DNA of 64,000 nt from NCBI RefSeq assembly GCF_021730395.1, contig NC_069362.1, positions 86,010,001-86,074,000 of the forward strand, given 5' to 3'. The first letter of the stretch is position 1. Each line of letters begins with the position of its first letter. The notes under the pieces were generated by a model, which saw nothing but the letters and a program-made list of their open reading frames with translations, did not search any database and was not told the DNA's origin. This document shows positions 55,301-64,000 of this stretch, one piece after another. Both the position numbers and the translations under genes were made by a program. The stretch comes from Mercenaria mercenaria (lineage: Eukaryota; Mollusca; Bivalvia; Venerida; Veneridae).

Positions 55301-58300
55301 GTTCAGTTTGAGCGCATTTTATTTACTAGAATTACTTCAACTGTAATATAATATAAGCAATTTACCTCTGCCTGTGAGAATGCTGTCTCAAGAATAGCTT
55401 TTTTTTCTAGTGTCTGTTTTATGTACATGGCACTTTGCAAGATTCCATTGTGGGCGCACGCGCAGAGAACACCAGTAATGTCAAGGTTACCCCGTTCTAT
55501 TACCAGGTCCGTGATGACATCCTACGAAAGAAATAAGCATAACATGAATATATGCTTGCAGCGATATTTTTTAATGAAACAGCAGTTTACTAAATCCTTA
55601 CCCTGCTAAATTTCTTTAAGGAACGTATCCATCTTTCAATCTGGACGTTGCCGTAATGTCTTAAAAGAGCCGATTACCAAAAACGATACTGACTGAATGA
55701 CGAATAGTGCAGAGTCTTGATCAGACTGCACGGATGTGCAGACTGGCCATGATCTACACTGGTCGCAATGGCAGAATCAGTCGTGTCCAAAACGATAAAG
55801 GTTAACGACAATATACAATTTTGCTCATTGTCGTTACGAATCAAAATGCATCTGTAAAGTATAAAAGACGACTGTCTCATCGTTCTATATAGATCAGATT
55901 TCAACCAAATAACGTGAAATACTTTTAGTAATGATAAATCAAGTTCTGAGGAATGAAATATGAGGCGTTTTAATTTAGCAAGGTAATACCAAGACTAGAA
56001 TCTCATCTTTTACGCATGAATATTTGACAATAATCAAGTCTGAGTGTTTAATAACAGACGCTATATAACAGCTAAAGCGTTGTTCGGTAGAAGAATAAAG
56101 TAACTCGCAGTATTCTGTCTGCTTCATCCTTGTTTCTAAGGCACGTTTCTCACCTGCAAAGACAAGGTCCCTCTGATCGCAACCACAACCGAGTTTGAAT
56201 CTCTGTCTATTACTACATAGAATGGCAGCTCATAAATCTAAAAAAAAAAAAACGTAAATATTATCAATTTATTATACAAAGTCCACACTGTTAACATTTT
56301 TCAAAATAATTAAAGAGACCTGACTCCAGATTGTGCCTGAATTGATCTCTCTTTAAAATTGAAGTTTGGTCATATTATGAATATTAGAAAATGAGATTTG
56401 TTTCTGAACTACATGTTAGTACGTCCTCTAGGATTATGGAAGCAAACTAAATTGTTTTTTTTATCAAAAAGCTAGGGCGTTACGACATCATATATAGCAA
56501 TTTACAGATTGTGTGACACTAGCCACAAATATTTTATGAACGATAAACTAAATAGAACAGGAAAGATTTATGAAAAACAGATAACTCCATATTTCTTATC
56601 ACTTTATATGAACAAGAGGACCATGATGGTCCTGAATATCTCACCTGTTCCCACATGACCCAGTTTTGAGTATGACGTCGTTTTTTCTATTATTTGACAT
56701 AGTGACCTAGTTTGTGAGCTCATGTGACCCAGTTTTGAACTTGACCTAGATATCATCAAGATAAAAATTCTGACCAATTTTCATGAAGATCCATTGAAAA
56801 ATATGGCCTCTAGAGAGGTCAAAAGATTTTTTTAATTTTAGACCTTCTGACCTAGTTTTTGACCGCAGTTGATCCAATTTCAAACTTGACCTAGATATCA
56901 TCAAGATGAACATTCAGACAAACTTTCATACAGATCCCACGAAAAGTATGGCCTCTAGAGAGGTCACAAGGTTTTTTTATTATTTGACCTACTGACCTAG
57001 TTTAGATGGCACGTAACCCAGTTTCAAATTTGACCTAGATATCATCAAGGTGAACATTCTGACCAATTTTTATGAAGATCCATTCACAAGTATGGCCTCT
57101 AGAGAGGTCACAAGGTTTTTCTATTTTTAGACCTACTGACCTAGTTTTTGACCGCACGTGACCCAGTTTCAAACTTGACCTAGATATCATCAAGATGAAC
57201 ATTCTGACCAACTTTCATACAGATCCCATGAAAAATATGGCCTTTAGAGAGGTCACAAGGTTTTTCTATTATTTGACCTACTGACCTAGTTTTTGATGGC
57301 ACGTATAAACTTGACCTAGATATCATCAAGGTGAACATTCTGACCAATTTTCATGAAGATCTTGTGAAATATATGGCCTCTAGAGAGGTCACAAGGTTTT
57401 TCTATTTTTAGACCTACTGACCTAGTTTTTGACCGCACGTGACCCAGTTTCGAACTTGACCTAGATATCATCAAGGTGAACATTCTGACCAATTTTCATA
57501 AAGACCCCATGAAAAATGTGACCTCTAGAGTGGTCACAAGCTAAAGTTTACGCACGCACGCACGGACGGACGACGGACGCCACGCGATCACAAAAGCTCA
57601 CCTTATCACTTTGTGACAGGTGAGCTAATGAAAAGGTGAAGAAACTTCCCACAACGGATTTCTTTCTGGATTAAAAGCAGTGGACCTGCATCGAGGTGCG
57701 ATCGCGAAACCCCTGACATCACCTGATCAACATCAATCGAGCAATTTCGAAACCACAAAGATATTTCATTCCAAAGTTCTATCACTTGAAAATTCCTGTT
57801 CGGGTCTGTATATCTTTCTATGCTAAGCGATATCTCCATTTAGAGTCAACTTTGAGTGTTTCTTTTTCTTCACGAGCATGCACATCATTCCAAAAATAAA
57901 ACTTTACATATTTACAGAGACTTAATTACATAATTCTAATTTTGATCGCTAAATTATGGAGCTCAACCAAACAAAGAGTCTGCTTCAGATCAGCTGGCAA
58001 ATCAAACAACCTTCCATTGCTAGTGGATATAACAGTACCAATCATCTTTGATTGAAATGCACTGAATATAACTATCTACTCGTAACTTAAAAGATAAACA
58101 TATGCGCAGATTGGTTGCATTTCTTTTCGAACATTCCTCGAAGATATTAGTACATATTTTAAATCAAACGAAACTGCGAACCATATCACTATTTGACTGA
58201 CTGTTAAAGAATGGCTTGCTATGCAAGCTTATACACTATTATGTCCGAGGTCGTGGGGGTATGTAGTGCCGGTGCTTCCACTGCATTGTTCACGTCCTTT

Positions 58301-61300
58301 GCAACCTTTTTTGACTATTACACGTACAATAAATCATTACATAACAGACGAGTTTTCCGAAATGGATGTATTGAATCTCCAGGCCTTGCATGGACGTTGG
58401 ATTGGCAACCTCACCATTGAGACGATAAAAGCAACTGACGGCGATTTTTATGTCGTAAGAGCGGACGCAATGATCATGTGGTAACACTGTCTGACAAAAC
58501 CAGGGGTCGCGAGTTCTAGTCCCCAGTCCTACGACTAAAAATTGTAAATATTGGGATAAGAGCCCCATGGATGGCACGCTTAAGAACCAGGGAAGCTTCT
58601 GGAACTGGAGATTCTTCAGTATCTTGTACTATCCCCTCACTACATTATTAGCAGTGTTCTGGAGTAGTTGCTCATATGAGATACCAGTGGCGACTACAAA
58701 TAAGCTTACAAACACATCATATGTCATATGTTTGAATATAAGATGTCATTAATGGAGATGTTCAGATCATGTTTCAGTATCAATTTACACATCAGAAGCA
58801 AATGGTATCGTTATTATCAGTACAAGTGTGACATAATGGTTTGTTTAACAGAAGCCATGGAAACGACACTATATCTGGTCTCTTAAATGGAGATGCGAAT
58901 GACATAGCAAAGGGCCCTAAAAATATTATCCAAATTTTCCTTTAAAGCCTCAAGATATTTGTCATTTTTCCGAAATTGAGGAAATGCTTTCATTACTTGT
59001 ATAGTAATTACTGTACAGACATACAGATTCCGTACAGATAAGGAAGAATATTCCTTTAGTTGAATAAATATGTAGAATACTTATTTGATATGAAACAAAA
59101 CGGATATAGCTGTACTTATATCATACACATTAAAATATCAACGACAAAGGCAGAACACGATCCGAAAATCTATGCTCGTTTAATTCTTGACCACATTTAA
59201 GACAGACAATAGAATGTTGAAATAAAATTTTATATTGGTCTATAGACTTTATTTCTTTGGAAACTTGTTTAATGTGTGCAGATGCATTTACGTGTTTACG
59301 AAGGCATTTCAAACCAAAATATAATTAGAATCTCCTCAAACCGGACTTGTATCCCATATATACAGTTTTATATCATTTTCACTGTTTATATTGATCTTCC
59401 AGGGCGGCATACTCTTTCATTGAAACTTTGAAACACATGAACTTGATATTCAATCAGAAAAAAAGGAACTATGTATCTTGGAAAAATGACCCCCACCTCG
59501 CCTCTATATAAAAATGTGCTCTGAAACGACAACTAATGGTGGCTTTTGAAACGGCATCTGGGCGTGAAAATTACGCCGCGCATCACATCGAGAGTTCTCC
59601 ATGGAAAACATCCAGTAAAATGCACTTATGAAGACAAAAAGCGGATATCCGAGCGAAAGATCTCATAAAAGTTTCAGATTCAGTTCAATATAATTAAATG
59701 GATGAATATGGTTTTATTGAGAGAAGCGTATTTTAACTGTTTAACTATAATTATTGAGATATTAATGAAAAAAATAACATCTATCTAGCCGTGTTGAACT
59801 TACATCATTTTTAAAGCATGCGTAGACAATATCATCATGACGTAGACCTGTGGTTTTCTTGAAAGCGGCAGTATTGCACATACAACAGTTATCCTTGAAC
59901 ACAGAACCCTGGTCATCCCGACATGAAAAACATCTGTAAAAGTGTATATACATGTATCAATGTTAATTTATCTTTAACCTTGTCATTTGTTACTACTGTT
60001 GCTGTTGTTGTGTTTTCTCTTAGTGATGAGGATCTGTTATTAAATATTTCTGTATAAAATTGTTCTATAACAGCTGCTTAAAGCTACTCGCCCACAATTT
60101 TGGTGAAATTTCTCAACATGTTCATTTCCACCAAGTTTGACATAGAATGTATATATGACACTGAAAAAACAATAAAATTGAGTTGTAATAATTTAAAGTG
60201 TTAGATATTGGTAAATAGAGATGTGTCCATGGGACACAGATGCCCCCACTACGTGACAAAGGACACAGATCAACTTTGGGATTTTCTTAACTAAGTCAGG
60301 GGTCATAACTCCTACATGACTGAATGAATCCAGAGCGAAACCCCAGGTGCACAACTGCACATGCTGACCAACATTCCTGTAAACTTTGGTGACTCTAGGT
60401 CAAATACTTTTGGAGCTACGCGCGACACAACATTAAAATGAACAATTATTTACTAAGTCAGGGGCCATAACTCCTACATGACTGAATGAATCTGGACGCG
60501 AAACCCCAGATGCACAACTACACATGTTGACCAACATTCCTGTAAAGTTTTGTGACTCTAGGTCAAATACTTTTGGAGCTAGGCGCGACACAACACTAAA
60601 ATGACAAATTTTTACAAAGTCATATGCCATAACTCCTACACGACTGAATGAATCCGGACGTCAAATACTTTTGGAGCTAGGCGCGACACAACATTCTCGG
60701 AAGGACGGACGGACGGACAAGGGCAAATCTATATGCCCCCCCCCCCCCCCCACACCAAAGTGGGGGCATAAAAATGCAAGAAGTGTGTAAATTGTCTGCA
60801 TTATTTCAAAAGCGTTACAACGGTTTACTACCTTCTGCATAACATCTTCAGTTATCTATAAGAATATCTTGCAAAAATCTTAGGTCAATAAGTTTGTACC
60901 ACTTGTCACTTTAAGAGTACTCATTTTAATGGATTTTGAGAGAAACTATATTTCGCCTAGATGTTAGGGTTAGTCCCTTTAAAGACAGTGTAAACAGTAT
61001 ACTTTAAACTAAACCGTCAACATTAACATGATTAAACGCATCAAAAATATATGTCATATTCTTTCATTCCAAAACAAATTATTATGTTATGACTCGTAAA
61101 CTCTATTTATCTCCTCGATTAGTTACTGGTCACACGGAGGGTCATAGGAAGTGATCTTCACCGCAAAAAGTGATATTCTTATGTAAACAAAAACCCACGC
61201 GATATGATGGGTATATATTTACTTCAAATAGAAATCATACCTGCTTATTTTGCAATGTATGAGGATAAAAGACATCTCATACATTTTTTGACATTTTTTG

Positions 61301-61718
61301 ACATTTCTAGTACATTACCAGCGTCTTCATATACCTGGTGTGGCTGCCTGTTAACATTTTTTTCCTCTTTACTACAAGGTACTAACCATACTGCTCTTTT
61401 TTTCAGAGTAGTCATAAAACTAAAATACTTATTACATGATAATATATGTGAATATCATCCACGTTTGATTTTATTGTTATTTTAAAATGGTATAACTGAA
61501 ATTTGATATATACATGCAGTATAGAACCTTACTTGCACTGGGAACACAGGGAACACGCTCCTAATACCGGATTGACTAGGGTCACATAGAAGGGCCAGCC
61601 ATAACTCCCAATAGCAAACTTGAGGAAGTGGCTCATATTATTCAACGTCATCCAATCTCTCTGCGCCGGTAAACACTCACAGATTACATCCGGGGCATCT
61701 ACCATGTCTTCTGTTGGG
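49108..61718 (-). CDS. DAGLB: sn1-specific diacylglycerol lipase, beta-like; 3' part of the gene
   Basis: Eight exons on the minus strand, each with GT/AG sites and nearly all joining in phase, follow the catalytic half of metazoan diacylglycerol lipase in order. The enzyme is a multi-pass membrane serine hydrolase that cuts diacylglycerol to 2-acylglycerols such as the endocannabinoid 2-AG. The serine lies in GHSLGAG, the Asp in [10 protein letters not shown], and the His probably in the SHDSGDE segment before the C-terminal [18 protein letters not shown]. The tail ends about 40 residues after that segment, as in the beta form; the alpha form has a long extra tail. The membrane-spanning N-terminal exons lie beyond the right edge. 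One exon between 50392 and 51983 was not found (phase requires it). The introns hold several mobile elements. Confidence 0.9.
50311..50392 (-). CDS. DAGLB: DAGL exon
   Basis: Reads [20 protein letters not shown] then ILHVEP, matching SPKYPPLYPPGRIIHL. Acceptor TTACAG, donor GTAAGA. A relic of a similar exon is at 38365-38409. Confidence 0.85.
51700..51938. mobile_element. Palindromic MITE, copy C
   Basis: ATGAGCCGCACCATGAGAAA at the left and its complement at the right, with inner arms complete and an AACAGTTTCTCTAATTGCAA loop. Its loop runs opposite to that of copies A and B. In a DAGL intron. Confidence 0.85.
51983..52124 (-). CDS. DAGLB: DAGL exon with the catalytic Asp
   Basis: Reads [20 protein letters not shown] then [20 protein letters not shown] and [17 protein letters not shown] matches VLGKDVIPR, where the second Asp is catalytic. 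Ends in phase 0, so a further exon is needed before 50392. Confidence 0.92.
52963..53061. repeat. Imperfect hairpin element with CTCGGGC core
   Basis: TTGAATGACTTGTCAGTCAA-TTTTCAAAATAATTTGCCCGAG faces CTCGGGCGAAAAGTTTTGAA-TGTTGACCGGCAAATCATTCAA. In the DAGL intron between the Asp and Ser exons. Confidence 0.7.
53425..53663. mobile_element. Palindromic MITE, copy D
   Basis: ATGAGACGCACCATGAGAAA at the left and TTTTCTCATGATGCGGCTCA T at the right. Same loop orientation as copy C. In the same DAGL intron as the preceding hairpin. Confidence 0.85.
54221..54292. repeat. Small hairpin
   Basis: TTTGCCAGTTTTGTGTGGGT faces GCACACAAAACTGGTAAA. A third CACCAGTTTTGTATTTTGAG lies at about 54409. Perhaps a short element end. 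Confidence 0.5.
54660..54787 (-). CDS. DAGLB: DAGL exon with the catalytic serine
   Basis: Reads [20 protein letters not shown] then [20 protein letters not shown] and [15 protein letters not shown] is the nucleophile elbow with the catalytic Ser. Acceptor TTCAG, donor GTATTT; joins to the next exon as [10 protein letters not shown]. Confidence 0.96.
55366..55521 (-). CDS. DAGLB: DAGL exon
   Basis: Reads [20 protein letters not shown] then [20 protein letters not shown] and [12 protein letters not shown], matching DVLTDL...AHKGI-QAA-Y...L---ILS-AFS. Phase 0 at both ends. Confidence 0.93.
55700..55800. repeat. Dispersed repeat fragment (GATCTACACTGGTC type)
   Basis: GCAGACTGGCCATGATCTAC, ACTGGTCGCAATGGCAGAATC and CGTGTCCAAA match 38455-38512. 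In a DAGL intron. Confidence 0.5.
56154..56237 (-). CDS. DAGLB: DAGL exon
   Basis: Reads [20 protein letters not shown] then IRGTLSLQ, matching [27 protein letters not shown]. Acceptor is a T-run plus TAG, donor GTGAGA. Confidence 0.93.
56604..57630. repeat. Clam-type tandem repeat element, unit about 144 bp
   Basis: Begins ATGAACAAGAGGACCATGAT. Then come about six units with GACCTACTGACCTAGTTTTT, GACCGCACGTGACCCAGTTT, AACTTGACCTAGATATCATC, AACATTCTGACCAATTTTCA and ATGGCCTCTAGAGAGGTCAC. It closes with CGCACGCACGGACGGACGAC and a terminal GTGACAGGTGAGCTAATG. Non-coding, in a DAGL intron. Confidence 0.85.
57640..58430. other. DAGL intron sequence, nothing firm
   Basis: Open frames at 57606-57839 (minus) and 58211-58484 (plus) have no motif I recognise and no splice context that would add to the lipase. 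Confidence 0.35.
58440..58720 (+). repeat. Probable tRNA-derived SINE
   Basis: TGATCATGTGGTAACACTG (58471-58489) resembles box A and GCGAGTTCTAGTCCCC (58508-58523) resembles box B, spaced as in a tRNA. An unrelated body to about 58720 follows (GGGATAAGAGCCCCATGG, ACATTATTAGCAGTGTTCTGG). No second copy is in the window. Confidence 0.45.
59804..59933 (-). CDS. DAGLB: DAGL exon
   Basis: Reads [20 protein letters not shown] then [20 protein letters not shown] and [23 protein letters not shown] parallels [20 protein letters not shown]. Acceptor TTACAG, donor GTAAGT. Confidence 0.9.
60224..60772. repeat. Clam-type tandem repeat element with GTGTCCATGGGACACAGATG start
   Basis: About two and a half units of roughly 175 bp, each with AAGTCAGGGGTCATAACTCC, TACATGACTGAATGAATCC, GACCAACATTCCTGTAAA and AAATACTTTTGGAGCTAGGC. 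It ends CGGACGGACGGACAAGGGCA and a run of 18 C before ACACCAAAGTGGGGGCATA. GATGCCCCCACT at the start and AGTGGGGGCAT at the end form a short inverted repeat. Confidence 0.8.
61533..61718 (-). CDS. DAGLB: DAGL exon (first in window)
   Basis: Reads [20 protein letters not shown] then [20 protein letters not shown] and [24 protein letters not shown]-(G/A)SYGWP-Y has the spacing of FA-AAYGWPLYIYRNP in human DAGLB. Acceptor ATTAG, donor GTAAGG. Confidence 0.9.
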
Positions 61719-64000
61719 CTAATAAATACAACAATACATTTATATTTAAAAATAATATATAGGAAAATCGTGCTTTAACGTTATTAATACATGAAAAAGA
61801 GGTTATACGTCCGCGGAATAATTTCATGAGGGCATAGCCAGAGTGAATGTTTATGGTGACGCTTAACCGATTTTGTGTGTACCATTAAAGTAAAACACGA
61901 TTTTGCAATATATTATTTCGATTATAATATGCACTTTATCTAAAATTAACATGACGTCAAATGCATTCCATAAAATTTAATAATGGATCATACAACAACA
62001 GATTTACTCATTTGATTTGTTACAGAACTATCTAAAATAAAATGCAAAATCTACAAGCTTGAATTCTGGATTTTATTATTATTTCTGAGCACTGGTAAAA
62101 TATAGAACAGGAAATGTAGTAAAAGGTCTAGAATACGAAATAAAGATATTTCAATTTTTATGCATTTTTTCAAATATTAACGTAAGCATGCCAAAAGTCA
62201 AATAATTAAAGGTTATTAACTTTGTATCGGGAAATATGCACGAGTTCTTTAGCGGAAATATTGCGCGACTTTAGGAGCGCAATATTCTTCCGCTAAAGAA
62301 CGAGTGCATATTTTCCGATGCAAAGATAATAACCTTTTTATTACATACGCATCTACAAGCATAAATATAATGTTCCTATCATGAATTAGTTCAATAGCCT
62401 GAATAGGATTGACAATACTGAAATAAAAAAAAAATAGTGCAACAACACACACTAAATTACGTCAAGCACCCGATATGAAAGTTAGGCGTCAGTATATGGA
62501 AAAAATATTGACGTTTCCGGTACCAGTGTAACTTAACGGGGAATAGAAACGAGTATGTAATAAAGTCTGATTATTGAGATGACATACTGAGTAAATATAT
62601 ATATTTTTTCAGAACACCTTGAACCTATTCTCTTTGTTATGAAAAATATCAAAGTTAAATTTTGAATTTAATTATAATGTATTAGAATTAAACACAAATG
62701 TAAAAATAAAATGCAAAAAGTTTAAGGAAATGCAGTGTCAACATTATTTGCTTTTATTATAGTTAAACTGTTGTAAATGACAAGATTTGGGTACTTATGT
62801 TTGATTTTGGCTAATTTTAGTCATATCACTCTTTCTACCTTATCACAGTATGGTGGCGGTTAAGGAACTGTAACAAAAGAACATTAGTTATAAGGGCGAT
62901 GATAATTCATCATTTGTGAAATAAAATGGTTCTTAGAAAATGTAATCAATTCTGACAAATTATCTGATAGATAGCCTTTCAATATCCCCTACAAACACTG
63001 GTCAATTATTTCTTCCGGGTAAATATGGCCTATCTAACACTAACACCGCAGCATTTGTTAAAAAACACACCCGAACCAACACACCAGATCAAACACACCC
63101 GAACCAACACACCCTATCGAACTACTCATACAACGATTTTCTATACAACAGACAGAACTATTCTATTTATTCAATCCTTACTTTCATAATATGTAAATAA
63201 AGTGGTTTGGCTTTTGATATACTATACAGGTGTTGATGCTGAGTCATTGGGGATAGGGCTTGTGTTTCGTTAAAACGTAAGTATGACTGAAGTGTTTAGT
63301 AATATCAGAGTGATACTGGGCGTATTTATTTGTTTCACTTACGGAATATCATTATATCTATTTGATACCTCTATTCGAACCTTAAGTATTTGATCTTACA
63401 AGTTTAGAACAGAGCTGTCAGTCTTCCTACTATTAGAAAGTCTAAGGGAAGGGTACATGGGATAGGATTTAGACAAGCTTTTAGATCTTCTACAAGAAAA
63501 AAATACTTACAGAAAAAGAAATACTTACGTTTCAAAATAATCTTTCAAAATAATCTATGTCAAAGACATTAATTTAAACATGTACAAAGGCATATAAAAA
63601 AATGACTGACTACGAGATTTATTTTTAAAATCTATCGACAGCAATGTATCAAAACTATTTTTCTTTCAAACTGCGTTGTACAGGATTAAACCTAATCAAT
63701 GAATACTTTATTTTCAAATTCAATCATTAGAAATAGTAATGCTTTAATTCACAACGAGTATGAAATTATTCTTTTTAAATTTCAGTCACTTGTGAATGCT
63801 TTCTCGATTCTCAAAAGATTGACACAGCAAAGTTTAACTATAAAACAGATGTTAAACAAGAAGAGAACAGTGAAGAAGAGAAAAGGGCAGAACAGTATAG
63901 TTTAAAAAGGCATGCGGATCCCAAGTGTTTAAACTAGCATGCTGGGTGAGTACTAACACAGAACTATACCCTTTCTTTTCCTTATCGTCAGGGATATAAA
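61719..64000. other. DAGL upstream intron / region to the window edge
   Basis: I searched the minus strand for the next lipase exons upstream and found none; they must lie to the right. It contains a hairpin (62208-62338), a short GAACCAACACACC duplication (63063-63115), and otherwise AT-rich DNA. Confidence 0.45.
62208..62338. repeat. Long hairpin element, arms about 60 bp
   Basis: AAAGGTTATTAACTTTGTAT, CGGGAAATATGCACGAG and TTCTTTAGCGGAAATATTGC GC pair with GCGCAATATTCTTCCGCTAA, AGAACGAGTGCATATTTTCCG and ATGCAAAGATAATAACCTTT around a loop of about 10 bp. No ORF. Confidence 0.8.

Noticed and set aside
57606-57839. 77-codon minus-strand frame in the lipase intron
   Set aside because: No known motif, no splice fit with lipase exons, and it overlaps the end of a tandem repeat element.

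Overview
This is animal genomic DNA: AT-rich, with split genes and GT/AG introns, and crowded with short inverted-repeat elements, palindromes and minisatellites. The repeat types (clam-like tandem blocks, a 220-240 bp palindromic element in four copies), the actin genes and the integrase-core gene all suggest a bivalve mollusc, probably a heterodont or venerid clam. The species call is inference. Few of the many short open frames are genes.

Layout. 0.1-10.7 kb is a stack of DNA elements: an inverted-repeat element, a THAP-bearing transposon carrying a nested second element, a repeat module ending in a hairpin minisatellite, and clam-type tandem blocks. 11.1-20.7 kb (minus) is a nine-exon gene for an integrase-core (DDE) protein; its catalytic motifs can be read, but its frame looks broken at about two points. 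20.7-23.3 kb holds an inverted copy of the hairpin module and a foldback element with a LINE fragment inside it. 26.8-29.1, 32.0-35.4 and 40.0-41.8 kb (minus) are three tandem actin genes. Their coding regions are intronless, but each has a noncoding first exon and an intron ending just before the ATG. Copies 1 and 3 keep a TATA box and a CArG-type element; copy 2 has lost both and has a damaged nucleotide-binding loop. A LINE lies upstream of actin-3. 45.5-47.1 kb is a 28-bp minisatellite. 49.1-61.7 kb (minus) is the 3' part of a diacylglycerol lipase gene, beta-like, whose 5' exons lie beyond the right edge.

The most unusual structure is a family of short elements with TA-flanked CGGTGTTCCG ends and an internal minisatellite that reverses orientation part-way, so that each copy can fold on itself. 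Two single copies (about 5.9 and 20.9 kb) use one repeat word. A compound, inverted double copy (33.7-35.0 kb) uses a different word and sits in the 5' UTR intron of actin-2. The actin paralogues act as natural 'empty site' controls: one small element in actin-2 shows an exact TTAA target duplication against the unfilled site in actin-1.

Limits: no alignment or search was run. Family names come from recognised motifs, exon joins from splice signals and phase, and element ends from reading inverted repeats by eye.
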